This document shows, one piece after another, positions 58,101 through 64,000 of a stretch of DNA of 64,000 nucleotides (the stretch's first letter is position 1; each line of letters starts with the position of its first letter). The notes beneath the pieces were generated by a model. The model did no database searches. It was given only the letters and a program-made list of their open reading frames with translations, and was not told where the DNA came from. Position numbers and translations under genes: made by a program. This DNA comes from Metopolophium dirhodum (taxonomy: Eukaryota; Arthropoda; Insecta; Hemiptera; Aphididae). The stretch lies in contig NC_083567.1 in the NCBI RefSeq assembly GCF_019925205.1, forward strand, positions 22,134,001-22,198,000. The letters run 5' to 3'.

Positions 58101-59982
58101 ATATGTTAAAATGGAAAAATCAAAACAATAAAAAAACCAATTATATTAAATAATATCTGTTTTATGTATAGGTTGATCCATCTGGACCTTTAGCAACGCT
58201 TCGAAAATTGTTGTTATCTGAAGAAAGTATTGCCTCATTTAAAAAATGGGCTATAGATCATTGGTACTATTCTGGTCTAATAGTGGCCTCTTTTCTGTTG
58301 ATGCTGGTACGTTTATCATTTTTTTAACACTTAATGAATAATAATGGTAGTATAAATACAATACATATAATGTATATACGTATATATTATATAAATATTA
58401 TATACAACGTAATACAAATATACATTATTTAATGTTTTATGTAAATTAATTTTCATATTGATTTTTTTGTTTACTTAATTTTTTTTTTCATAAATACAAT
58501 TGCGCATAATTGTGTTCAGGTTATTCGGAATTCACATTGTAAGTCATTGTGTGTATGAAATACAGATCGTAAAATACAGTATTTACTCATCCAGTATTTA
58601 CCTTATCCTGCAGTTAATTCCGCAATGTAGACTTCAAGATCCTAATCTATAGACACTTTAGGGCTTAAACCATGATAGTATTATTTATTATTATTAACAA
58701 TATATAAATTCTTAAATTACCGAAATCGTAGGGGTTATATGATTACTATATATACTAACACCGTACCTATATTGTTATCAATACTATAACTAACAGCGTC
58801 TAATATTACAATTATACACGTTTTTAGGTTCTAAGTACGCGGTTGTTTGGAAAACGATCGGATCCAAAATTAAAATCGGTGACGATCATCCACAGTTCGA
58901 CCACAGAAACTGTCCGGTTGCCAGCTGACGGTGACAATCAAAACGTTACCGTTCATCCCGCTGCCGTGCGTTCGAAACTCCCATTGAAAAAACGCGTACG
59001 TGAAAAACGCAACGTAAACAACAACAACAGTCCCGCGAAAAAGAGTCGCAAGAACGTCGCAGCGGAGGAAGAGTCGACGACGGAGACGTCTTCGCCCAAA
59101 AAAGTCGGCCCAGGAGCCCAAAAGAAAGAACGGAAGACGAGGCGAAAGAAATCAAAAGGCGTCATCGACTACAGTGTCGCCCAGAACAAAGTGCTCGTGG
59201 CGAACAAGAAAACTCCCGAAGACGATCCGCTAGGCAAGGTTCGCAATTGGCTGTTGAACTCGCATCACATCGAGGCTCTCGGTGGCACGCTGAGGAAATC
59301 AAAGTCTTCACCGGCTGGTTTCGCGAACCCCCCCGAACCGCCCAGGCCGGTGGTCAAAGCTCAACCAAAAAACAAAGACAATCAAGTTAGTTTGCAGGTA
59401 GTGTACAAGCCCCCGTTCAAGTTTAGCGTCAAGCTCAGCAAGTCCAAACCGGACCTGACGAAAGACAAGCGCCCGGACCGGACCAAGCAGCGCGCTGCCC
59501 TGTTGATTCGGGCCAACCGTTCGCGCGGCGGCGCTGGCGCCACCGCCGGTGCTGCCAAGCAACAAGCGAAGAAGCAGCAAGTCAACAACGGCAATAGCAG
59601 CCGGGTCGCCCCGCAAGAGCCGAAGAACGCGTCGGCCGCGGCCACCACCAGCAGACTGCAGCCACCGGAGCCCATATACGAGAACGCGGCCATCGACTTG
59701 CTGCGCATGTCGTCCACGGAACACGACGGCCACCAGCCGATATTCCCGGTGGCCGCGTCTCCGCCGAACAAACAGAGGAAGTCGTTCGCGGGCGTGGACG
59801 CGAAAACCGACGAGGCACCCCGGTCCAAGCGGAACAGCGTGCCACAACAGTCGCTGCAGCAGCCGAGCACGTCGGGCAACAGCAATCTGATGCGATTCCC
59901 GTCCACCGAGAACAAGCAGCAGCCCAACAACAACTGTCCCGCCCCCGCCAATAACGCGAGTAGTAAAGACGAAAAAACGTGA
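17590..59982 (+). CDS. kuz: ADAM10/Kuzbanian metalloprotease, 12 exons, 5'-incomplete
   Basis: Membrane-anchored zinc metalloprotease of the ADAM10 type, which in animals sheds ectodomains of Notch, Delta and other surface proteins. Coding exons: 17590-17711, 34957-35595, 50477-50608, 56317-56441, 56534-56662, 56749-56917, 57082-57251, 57346-57513, 57605-57732, 57924-58038, 58172-58306, 58828-59982. All junctions are AG/GT and keep the frame, giving about 1,061 residues plus TGA. Domain order is late prodomain with cysteine switch, reprolysin catalytic domain, disintegrin-like, cysteine-rich, transmembrane helix and tail. Near-verbatim ADAM10 signatures include DGKPDNISFM, HEIGHNFGSPH, RATSGDK and CGNGVVEPGEECDCG. 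Human ADAM10 is 748 residues; the excess here is mainly a cytoplasmic tail of roughly 380 residues, as fly Kuzbanian also has a long tail. The signal peptide and early prodomain exons were not found. Identity as ADAM10 rather than another ADAM is firm; an ADAM10 paralogue cannot be excluded. Confidence -1.
18222..19235. mobile_element. ~1.0-kb element with GTGAAGT-type terminal inverted repeats
   Basis: The left end is TAAGGTGAAGTTGAGTAAGT. The reverse complement of the right end is TAAGATGAAGTGGGGTAACT. These agree at most positions. Subterminal motifs GGGGTAGGGTAAGTG and CACTTGCCCCACGG are also opposed. No transposase is evident; an 86-residue open frame near the left end is not recognisable. 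Probably a decayed or non-autonomous DNA transposon. Confidence -1.
20470..21808. mobile_element. ~1.3-kb interspersed element with internal tandem unit
   Basis: The left end is AACGATTCTGAGCGAAAACG. The right end reads TCACTAGAATCTAAAAC, an inverted, diverged match. The interior holds two diverged copies of one block about 540 bp apart (from about 20637 and 21178). Shared runs include AACTTTAAATGCTTATAAA, GAGCCTT.ATTAAAT and TTATTGATATTTATAGAAAA. It is non-coding. The same blocks recur at 1, 10.7, 32.1, 41.6 and 45.2 kb, so this is an abundant family. Confidence -1.
22560..23080. other. GC-richer patch inside the first large intron
   Basis: Composition shifts to GC-rich with ACC/GCC runs (22921-22965). 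Overlapping short open frames are present, but no splice-bounded coding segment or known motif. It is a candidate regulatory region; nothing more can be supported. Confidence -1.
23172..23189. repeat. (GT)9 microsatellite
   Basis: Nine GT units. Confidence -1.
23332..23356. repeat. (ATT)8 microsatellite
   Basis: Eight ATT units. Confidence -1.
25340..26125 (+). repeat. Two tandem relics of a non-LTR/SINE-like 3' tail
   Basis: Two copies of one pattern lie in a row. Each has TCTATCGTAAATCTCAAAAT and GAGCACCTC (25378, 25945), then CCTTCCTCTT..ATCACT.TATCAAT (about 25750, 26007), then TTGCGTAGTTTTAAA, then AAGCATACAG and GGGACTTTGTT, ending in TTAAGATTAAGATT. This order resembles a tail I associate with insect non-LTR retrotransposons and their SINEs. 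No reverse transcriptase remains. The family is not assigned. Confidence -1.
27117..27153. repeat. Perfect 18-bp-arm AT palindrome
   Basis: Two 18-bp arms (TAATAGGATAATAATAAT and its complement) are separated by one base. It is capable of cruciform formation; no function is evident. Confidence -1.
32096..32865 (+). repeat. ~770-bp interspersed repeat, copy 1 of an inverted pair
   Basis: It starts TTAAAAAAGTAGGTCAGCG, includes AACGATTCTGAGCAGACGAG at about 32194, and ends CGCTCCGCTCAGAATCTAAAA. It matches the reverse complement of 41577-42372 almost throughout. It is non-coding and shares the terminal motif with the 20.5-kb element. Confidence -1.
34957..35595 (+). CDS. kuz: kuz exon: prodomain, cysteine switch, start of catalytic domain
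   Basis: The acceptor is GGTTTTTGCAG and the donor GGTGAG; at 639 bp this is the largest internal exon. It encodes prodomain sequence with FVEPSSRY and LPYHSVVY, then GGGC (the likely cysteine-switch cysteine that caps the zinc in the zymogen), and then the start of the protease, CMLYLQADHLFYEKYG. A furin-type RERR lies at 35163-35174, just after the switch. The usual ADAM10 cleavage position reads RKKG at 35433-35444, so the P1 arginine is missing there. The interval between cysteine switch and protease is about 55 residues longer than in human ADAM10. The exon is strikingly GC-rich against its AT-rich introns. Confidence -1.
34957..35595. other. Sharp GC-composition boundary at the exon
   Basis: The sequence changes from AT-rich intron with poly-A and poly-T runs to a GC-rich exon (codons ending in C or G) and back at the splice sites. 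The long overlapping frames on both strands here are by-products of this composition. Confidence -1.
37168..37319. mobile_element. 152-bp MITE with inverted ends (hAT-like termini)
   Basis: It opens TGCAGTGGTGCAG and closes CTACGCCACTGCA, which are inverted. A GGGGGAGGGGGAGGGG tract opposes CTCCCTCCCCCACCC. A 9-bp hairpin (AGATACGAT/ATCGTATCT) lies near the left end. CAGTGG termini are typical of hAT-derived elements. The flanks read CCTAA and TCTAA, an imperfect duplication, so superfamily assignment is tentative. Confidence -1.
37541..37889 (+). mobile_element. tRNA-Ser-derived SINE with target-site duplication
   Basis: The head from 37559 reads GACGAGGTGGCCGAGTGG, the start of metazoan tRNA-Ser and containing box A; box B is seen as GAGTTCGATCCTC. 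The body is about 240 bp and includes a 25-bp tandem duplication (37759-37806). A 24-base poly-A ends it at 37855-37878. The 13-bp duplication AATTTATTCGTTT flanks it at 37541-37553 and 37877-37889 (two bases shared with the poly-A). The perfect duplication and intact tail indicate a young insertion mobilised by a LINE in trans. It sits in the sense orientation of the kuz intron. Confidence -1.
40620..41350. other. GC/CpG-richer patch with TATA-like motif in intron
   Basis: The composition contrasts with the surrounding intron. A TATATAAA lies at about 41017-41024, and CG dinucleotides are frequent at 41160-41340. Open frames on both strands are short and overlapping. An alternative promoter or enhancer is possible; nothing shows it directly. 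Confidence -1.
41092..41142. repeat. Interrupted (GT)n microsatellite
   Basis: About 50 bp of GT units broken by CG and TT variants. Confidence -1.
41577..42372 (-). repeat. ~795-bp interspersed repeat, copy 2 of an inverted pair
   Basis: It begins TTTTAGATTCTGAGTGGAGC and ends CGCTGACCTACTTTTTAA. Read on the minus strand it follows 32096-32865 nearly base for base, including the GGTAAAATTTTC and CCATAGAAACGAATAAAATT blocks. The open frame at 41867-42130 is an accident of T-rich sequence. Confidence -1.
43021..43077. repeat. (CAT/ATT)n imperfect microsatellite
   Basis: CAT-rich triplets with CTT and TTA interruptions, after a poly-T. Confidence -1.
43136..43181. repeat. (GT)23 microsatellite
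   Basis: An uninterrupted GT run of 46 bases, the longest dinucleotide tract in the window and likely polymorphic. Confidence -1.
45240..46210. repeat. Decayed copy of the GATTCTG-type repeat family
   Basis: It contains ACTACTTGGAAATTTAA, ATGCTTATAAAAAAAATAA and AAGATTTTTTTACTCGATAG, and ends near ATTCATCACTCCGCTCAAATA. All are recognisable but diverged blocks of the family. The terminus is damaged. Confidence -1.
46211..50476. other. AT-rich end of the 14.9-kb intron, nothing recognised
   Basis: No repeats with clear ends and no supported coding segment were seen. Open frames of 73-81 residues at 48.4 and 50.2 kb are lysine/isoleucine/phenylalanine-rich AT translations. Confidence -1.
50477..50608 (+). 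CDS. kuz: kuz exon: catalytic domain, DGKPDNISFM segment
   Basis: The acceptor is TTTTTTCAG and the donor GTAAGT. In frame it reads DFNQDGKPDNISFMIKRVKV, closely matching the ADAM10 catalytic-domain strand (human ISFMVKRIRIN), and ends in NYGVEKFLEIFS, matching 'NIGVEKFLELNSE'. It joins in phase with the exons on both sides. Introns of 14.9 and 5.7 kb flank it, so it is isolated and easily missed by automated prediction. Confidence -1.
50609..56316 (+). other. kuz: 5.7-kb kuz intron
   Basis: Bounded by the donor GTAAGT and the acceptor TTTTCAG. It contains the palindromic MITE at 52.56-52.98 kb. The remainder is AT-rich with short, unconvincing open frames. Confidence -1.
52557..52975. mobile_element. 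Near-palindromic MITE flanked by TTAA
   Basis: Two arms of about 170-185 bp are inverted copies. Both begin GAGGATGTCAGCACACTATT followed by TGTTTTCTCTCTC, and continue through CGCAACATAGA, TTTACGCAGAAT, CTATGTTTTTAAGTAATCTT and TACAAAAAAGATAGAGAATA. A spacer of about 60 bp separates them. TTAA flanks both ends (52553-52556, 52976-52979), as expected for a piggyBac-type target site, though TTAA could also be part of the palindrome. It has no coding capacity. Confidence -1.
56317..56441 (+). CDS. kuz: kuz exon: catalytic domain, GLAWTG segment
   Basis: The acceptor is GTTTTCAG and the donor GTGAGT. It reads EEDYDAFCLAYMFTYRDF followed by GTLGLAWTG and GGVCEKNG. These correspond to human DYCLAYVFTDRDF, GVLGLAWVG and GGICEK in the reprolysin domain. 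The exon ends on a codon boundary, and the next exon continues with the LNTGIVT segment. Confidence -1.
56534..56662 (+). CDS. kuz: kuz exon: zinc-binding helix HEIGHNFGSP
   Basis: The acceptor is TGTGTTTCAG and the donor GTTAGT; the exon is 43 whole codons. It carries SLNTGIVTLLNYGKHVP and then HEIGHNFGSP from 56633. This gives the first two zinc histidines, the catalytic glutamate and the glycine turn of HExxHxxGxxH. The third histidine is the first codon of the next exon, so an 86-bp intron splits the metal site. All catalytic residues are intact, so an active protease is expected. Confidence -1.
56749..56917 (+). CDS. kuz: kuz exon: third zinc ligand and Met-turn
   Basis: The acceptor is TTTTCTTGCAG and the donor GTACAT. 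It starts with the third zinc histidine (HDPEICTPGG), then GNYIMFARATSGDK, whose methionine at 56797-56799 is the Met-turn beneath the zinc. NNNRFSPCS closes the catalytic domain, and RGCF leads into the disintegrin domain. The segment between the histidine and the Met-turn is about eight residues shorter than in human ADAM10. Confidence -1.
57082..57251 (+). CDS. kuz: kuz exon: disintegrin-like domain, N-terminal half
   Basis: The acceptor is TATTGTTACAG and the donor GTACCC. It reads SICGNGVVEPGEECDCGWEE, the hallmark opening of ADAM disintegrin domains, followed by CKDACC and ending in KSVCSPSQ (human GKQCSPSQ). The cysteine spacing matches ADAM10, and the frame joins cleanly to the GPCC exon. 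These cysteines form the disulfide-rich scaffold that positions substrate relative to the catalytic domain. Confidence -1.
57346..57513 (+). CDS. kuz: kuz exon: disintegrin to cysteine-rich transition
   Basis: The acceptor is TTTTTTTAG and the donor GTGAGT; the exon is 56 whole codons. It begins GPCCTNDCNLKIGELC, matching human GPCCTAQCAFKSKSEKC. YCNGMAPTCPAS follows, matching ICNGFTALCPAS, and then NKTVCNEEFVCYMG. An NKT sequon is visible. It belongs to the disintegrin-like and early cysteine-rich region. Confidence -1.
57605..57732 (+). CDS. kuz: kuz exon: cysteine-rich domain
   Basis: The acceptor is AATTTTCAG and the donor GTGAGT. It reads ECTGSICLAYGLESCQCLP, matching human QCAGSICEKYGLEECTCAS, and then KACELCCKLPGENQPC. 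The final codon is split two plus one, which the next exon completes as leucine. All conserved cysteines visible in ADAM10 at this point appear to be present. Confidence -1.
57924..58038 (+). CDS. kuz: kuz exon: cysteine-rich domain, C-terminal part
   Basis: The acceptor is TTTAATTAG and the donor GTATGT. It reads SSYSWNNVPYDIPDMYSKPG and then TPCNDYNGYCDVFQRCRE, matching human SPCNDFRGYCDVFMRCR almost residue for residue. It ends the extracellular cysteine-rich region immediately before the stalk and membrane helix. Confidence -1.
58172..58306 (+). CDS. kuz: kuz exon: stalk and transmembrane helix
   Basis: The acceptor is TTTTATGTATAG and the donor GTACGT; the exon is 45 codons. It reads VDPSGPLATLRKLLLSEESI (human VDADGPLARLKKAIFSPE), then KWAIDHWYYSGLIVASFLLM, a tryptophan-flanked hydrophobic run that continues into the next exon as LVLSTRLFGKR. 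This is a type I membrane anchor with a basic stop-transfer. The intron falls inside the transmembrane segment. Confidence -1.
58828..59982 (+). CDS. kuz: kuz terminal exon: long basic cytoplasmic tail and stop
   Basis: The acceptor is CGTTTTTAG; the exon has 384 codons, with TGA at 59980-59982. After VLSTRLFGKR the tail is low-complexity and hydrophilic. A lysine/arginine-rich block (about 58972-59157) contains KKRVREKR, KKSRK and KKERKTRRKKSKG. A more ordered-looking segment follows (VIDYSVAQNKVLVA, DDPLGKVRNWLLN). Then come the proline motif PPEPPRP at 59329-59349, an Ala/Gly/Gln-rich stretch, PPEPIYENAAIDLL near 59661-59702, and a Gln/Asn/Ser-rich end. Human ADAM10 has a short tail with SH3-binding prolines, so this tail is several-fold longer. 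The coding frame is supported by its length and by splice phase. Functions assigned to these motifs are inference. Confidence -1.
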   Translation, partial: VLSTRLFGKRSDPKLKSVTIIHSSTTETVRLPADGDNQNVTVHPAAVRSKLPLKKRVREKRNVNNNNSPAKKSRKNVAAEEESTTETSSPKKVGPGAQKKERKTRRKKSKGVIDYSVAQNKVLVANKKTPEDDPLGKVRNWLLNSHHIEALGGTLRKSKSSPAGFANPPEPPRPVVKAQPKNKDNQVSLQVVYKPPFKFSVKLSKSKPDLTKDKRPDRTKQRAALLIRANRSRGGAGATAGAAKQQAKKQQVNNGNSSRVAPQEPKNASAAATTSRLQPPEPIYENAAIDLLRMSSTEHDGHQPIFPVAASPPNKQRKSFAGVDAKTDEAPRSKRNSVPQQSLQQPSTSGNSNLMRFPSTENKQQPNNNCPAPANNASSKDEKT

Positions 59983-60073
59983 TAGGCGCGCGACGAGGTA
60001 ATTTTACGATTTTTTTTTTTTTGAAATTATGTTAATATTAATATTACGGCATTCTTCGTCCGCCATCGTTACG

Positions 60074-60124
60074 ACCGTGGTCTCTACCACGGTTATCAAC
60101 GTAGATAACCGTGGTATCTACGTT
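60074..60124 (+). promoter_or_regulatory. Nested, mutually exclusive perfect hairpins in the 3' UTR
   Basis: Three perfect inverted repeats overlap. H1 pairs 60074-60081 with 60086-60093 (8 bp, 4-nt loop). H2 pairs 60085-60097 with 60104-60116 (13 bp, 6-nt loop). H3 pairs 60098-60107 with 60115-60124 (10 bp, 7-nt loop). H2 cannot coexist with H1 or H3, whereas H1 and H3 can form together, so the RNA has two competing folds. A regulatory role is inferred only; a mutational origin by template switching is equally possible. Confidence -1.
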
Positions 60125-60752
60125 AATCTCGTTAATCGAATTCCGATCCGAACCGCGGAGAACCATTAGCCTTTACCGCGGCGGCGCTCGTGATCTCAGT
60201 CCCGAAGCACTCCCCCACCCTCCCACCCACCATTACCCACACATTTCCGTTTTCGTATACAATATCTCTCGTTCGCGATACTAATAATATCATCGTCCAC
60301 AGGTCACCACGGTGTTCCGATCGCCAATCAGTCGTGGACATGATAAAATTCTATCACCGTGAACACGAAAATCGGTCGTCGGATATACGCGCGTGTGTCA
60401 ATTTTTGCGACGTCGTAGCGTTTTCGTTTCGCTTTACTCGATCCCGTCGAATCGAATTTTATATCGTTTTGACACACCGCCGACACTACTCTGTAATAAT
60501 AATTGATAATAACGAAAATAAAGAAAAACTAACTACCCAATATGCGAAATTTACATTGCCAAGGACAATACTTCGAACGGTCTCTTTATCGAGCGTATTA
60601 CTTTTTGGTTTTTTTACGCGTTTTCTCATTCCATTTTCCATTTATGTACTATAATGTAGGCATAACCCGAGATTTCGAAACATAATAATATATTATAAAA
60701 ACGCATCCATCACAAATATTATTATGCAACACACTGTTTGTTGTATATAGGT

Positions 60753-60758
60753 AATAAA
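60753..60758 (+). terminator. Candidate polyadenylation signal AATAAA
   Basis: A canonical AATAAA lies about 770 bases after the kuz stop, followed by a T-rich stretch with GT. A second AATAAA at 60517-60522 is an alternative. AATAAA occurs often by chance in DNA this AT-rich, so confidence is limited. Confidence -1.
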
Positions 60759-60775
60759 CGAAATTATAGTCATTT

Positions 60776-63700
60776 TTATTGTTAAATGAGTTTCCCTCTT
60801 CCACCTCCTCTTCCTCATCCACCTCGACCGTTTTTATTTCGTTTCCTCGCGAACAACAACAGTTCGTTTCGGGCTGCAGTGGGTTTGAAAAATCTACGGA
60901 CCTTTTTATTTCTACATATTATTATTACTATCAACTAACCCCAATAACAACATAACATAATAATAAAACGACCCCGCGTCGTCGTGATTGATTCATCTCG
61001 AGTTTAGCGCAACGTCAATATAATGTCATTTCTCCTCGGTGCAACAATAACGTATTATATAATAATATATATTATGATCAAATAATATTATCCAAATCGT
61101 CAGTATTATTATTATTATTATTGTAATAATATTATTAACGCCGTCGTATAATTTTAAGAATATAAAATCGTGTATAATTATTTTGTCGTACGGATGTATA
61201 TTATTTATTATTTATAGAAGATCTCTTGTTTTGTTTTAAGTTTTTATTTTTATTTTTGTAATTTATTTAACTACGTGAAGGCAACAGTGCATGTAAACAC
61301 ATTCACTATTGCCTCGTGTAATAGGAACAAACCTCGCCTTTTTTTTAATTTTTATTTTTTAGTATTCAAAATGGAAATCTATATGCAATATTATAAGAGA
61401 AAAAAATGAACTACTATAATACGAAGAATATAATATGTTAGAATGTCTATCAACTTGTATGCTGTCAGTTAGGTTATTCGTTCTGATTCTGTTATAACAT
61501 AATAATTATAATAATAACAATAAGGAGTCTTCCATTTCAATCGTTTTCCTCATAAAACACACGTCATAAATGCTTAATATTTGATAATATGATAATAGTA
61601 TTATGTTTAACATGAACAAATTTTTACATTGTTTATTGTTCGCCGCTATACCTACTTAACTGTGTGTTTTCCATTAAATAAGTATTTAACTAAATCGATA
61701 AAAATAACTACCATACCTACACTAATAACTATTAAGCTAATAAAATAAAATATTATATAATTACGAACAAAGTTAGATTTTATTTGTTTATTTAAAATGA
61801 AATTCGCCGTGCTGAATGTCCATTATTAACTACAACACGAATGTTTAAACGATAAAAATATTTGCCAAATTAACTGTTTAATATTTATTTCTAAATATTA
61901 GATGGATAAATGTATGTAAACGCCATCACGATATTCGTAATAATTGAAGAATAATATTACATTTTAATGAATATTGTGGATGAACAAATTTTAATTTCAT
62001 CGATAAAATTCCGAACTTTCCTCAAATATTTTTTACACAATATTTTGGTTTATATTTTTGACTAACCGACACCTTGAAGTATTTTTTATTCAATTCGTTC
62101 AACAAAACGTTAAATTTACAAAACAATGGCTGTGTTGTACTGATATTTTTACTTTAATAATATAGTAAATAATGTGTGTATATCAATCAGAATGATAATC
62201 ATGTATTATAGTTTCTTGCATTTCAATAAATAGCTCAACGTTATAATATACTTATTCCTACTGCAATGTCGTTTATACGCTAATATAATAAATTTTGTTT
62301 TATTTCAAAATAATATTTGTACATAAAAAATACAAATTATAAATGGTAATATAGCGTACTACCTATATATATAAATGTCTGTCATTCGTATAGAATTGAC
62401 GACTATATATTATAATGTAAAACTGTATATAATAAGATTTAATAAATTCTCGGATTTTAAAGAATTTTTTTAGAGTAGTCATATAATTTTTTTAATAGCT
62501 AAATTAACACGTGTTGATAAAATCATTTCACTGTTTTTTTTTTATTTACTACATTAAATAAAAAACTAACATACGCTATAACACTTTTTTATTAGTAATA
62601 ACTTGGTAATAAAACTTAACATTGTTATACATACGATTTTATCATTCCTATAATGACCACGCTATTTTTTTTTTAACTTTGCTAAATACATTCTTCAGTG
62701 CCAAAATTTACACTTGGTAACATTTTTGTGTGCGTGTGAGAGTTATTTATGTGTTAATTTTTTTTCTTGTTATAATTAAAAACCGGAATAAGACATAAAA
62801 TTATTTTGGACGCAAAAACTCCAATATTATTAAACATGTGTCGTCTTATAACATAATTAAATATAACTATTGTAAGGAATTGTCTTATGTAATCTTTAAG
62901 ATAAATAAAGTAATACCTACGTATATTTGTATTTGTTTGCGTATAAGCTTCGAAATGTGTAATACTTATATTGTATTGATTTATCATTATTATTTTTTAA
63001 TTTTACGTAAACTACTGATTATGCTTAATCGTGATATATTACGCGTAACCATGTGAGTTTAGTTTTTAGATTATTTTTTACACTTACGAGACCGATTGTA
63101 TTATATTTTAACAATGTACCGATTGTGCAGTATTGTGATTTGTTAAGTTGTTTATTATTATTATTTTTTATTTCATTTAATATTATTTTAAGATTTCATA
63201 CTAAACAAAATGTGATACCCTACTTAAATGTATGTCCAAGTCCAACCATCTAAGTATTTTGTATGACCATTAAATGGATTCTATACTTACCTAAACGCGT
63301 GTGTTACAATATTTTTATCGGGTAACGCTTGTGTATCTACCTATAACTACCTATCTACCTGCGAATTTAACGAGTCCTTAAAGTCCTTCTCCGAAATAGT
63401 GATTTGGACTTGATTAAATTTTGATTACTCCTTGTTGTATACACATAATAAGGCTGTGCCTATACGTGCAGGCTGGAGTAGGTATATACTATATAGTATA
63501 TACTTCCAACGGTATTCATATACTATAATATGTATATAACCCCATCCACTTGCGTGCGTGCGTACTTAGGCAATGATAATAAAAATGCGAAACGAATTCA
63601 TGCAAATGCGGGGCGGTAGTAACAATATAATGGTTTTTACTTTTCTAATTAACTCTGGTGTGGGTTAATTATTGTACGAGTTATTTGACTACCGAGCTGA

Positions 63701-63961
63701 TAATTAGTGTAATAAATATAGCGCCAAACATTTTATCAAGTTTCCCGTTGTACGCGTATAGGTGCGCGTGTTTGTGGAAAGTTTTATAATAATATCATAT
63801 AAATAACTAAATAATATAAAATATAACACTGTACACAATATATCATATAACCGCGTGTACACGGGAATCGCAATTGTTTAGCAATTGTTCGACGCAGTAG
63901 GTAGGTTGGTAAGTGTGGTATACGACTAACACATAATTAGTTCTGTTTTGTGTTCGCGCAG
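60776..63961. other. Downstream AT-rich region, no supported gene
   Basis: It lies between the probable kuz 3' end and the window-edge acceptor. It has ATT microsatellite runs near 61.1 kb and short AT-driven open frames at 62.8-63.25 kb. Nothing in it is recognised. Confidence -1.
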
Positions 63962-64000
63962 AGCTGAAGAAGAGTACCTATGGCTGGCATCGAGTTTGAA
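63962..64000 (+). CDS. Possible exon start at window edge
   Basis: A T/G-rich tract ending GTTCGCGCAG precedes 39 open bases. Read from the third base it gives AEEEYLWLASSL. Alternatively an ATG at 63980 begins MAGIEFE with G at +4. Composition is more balanced than the flank. Only the first bases are visible, so frame, product and relation to kuz are unknown; it may also be chance. Confidence -1.

Larger units (their letters stand above)
59983..60775 (+). other. kuz: Probable kuz 3' untranslated region
   Basis: This follows the TGA directly. It contains the nested hairpins at 60074-60124, a GC-richer stretch to about 60.45 kb, and AATAAA hexamers at 60517-60522 and 60753-60758. The distal hexamer is followed by a T-rich stretch and is my preferred end. 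The 3' limit is inferred, without transcript evidence. Confidence -1.

Noticed and set aside
59308..59951. Minus-strand frames of 179 and 189 residues opposite the terminal kuz exon
   Set aside because: They arise from codon bias of the sense exon and contain no recognisable domain.
60190..60654. 154-residue open frame after the kuz stop
   Set aside because: It lies in the probable 3' UTR and has no domains; its composition does not resemble the kuz coding exons.

Overview
The window is AT-rich arthropod genomic DNA and most likely comes from an aphid or close hemipteran relative. I infer this from AT-rich introns of up to 17 kb around compact GC-richer exons, and from interspersed repeats ending in GATTCTGAGC-type termini that I associate with aphids. 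There are no bacterial-type operons, CRISPR arrays or rRNA genes.

One protein-coding gene is clearly supported. It is a plus-strand ADAM10/Kuzbanian metalloprotease (the sheddase of Notch and Delta), read as 12 coding exons from 17590 to 59982. All 12 exons join in frame, each acceptor ends in AG and each donor begins with GT. About 1,061 codons lie here: late prodomain, reprolysin catalytic domain with a complete HExxHxxGxxH zinc site, disintegrin-like and cysteine-rich domains, one transmembrane helix, and a very long basic cytoplasmic tail. The signal peptide and first part of the prodomain are not recognisable here and probably lie upstream.

Layout: 1-17589 is upstream intron or 5' flank, with a GC-richer patch at about 2.1-3.3 kb and several repeat relics. 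The first three introns are large (17.2, 14.9 and 5.7 kb) and hold the mobile DNA. The remaining eight exons, 56534-59982, are compact. A probable 3' UTR of about 0.8 kb follows, containing a set of mutually exclusive perfect hairpins at 60074-60124. From about 60.8 to 63.96 kb nothing is recognisable, and at the right edge a splice acceptor followed by a short open stretch may begin another gene.

The repeats are worth reading. They include a tRNA-Ser-derived SINE with a 13-bp target-site duplication (37554-37878), a near-perfect palindromic MITE flanked by TTAA (52557-52975), an inverted pair of roughly 780-bp repeats within one intron, a 1.3-kb element with an internally duplicated unit, and smaller TIR elements. 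No novel enzymatic or defence system was found. The most unusual signals are the 3' UTR hairpins, the altered prodomain cleavage region of the protease, its long tail, and the intronic inverted repeats.
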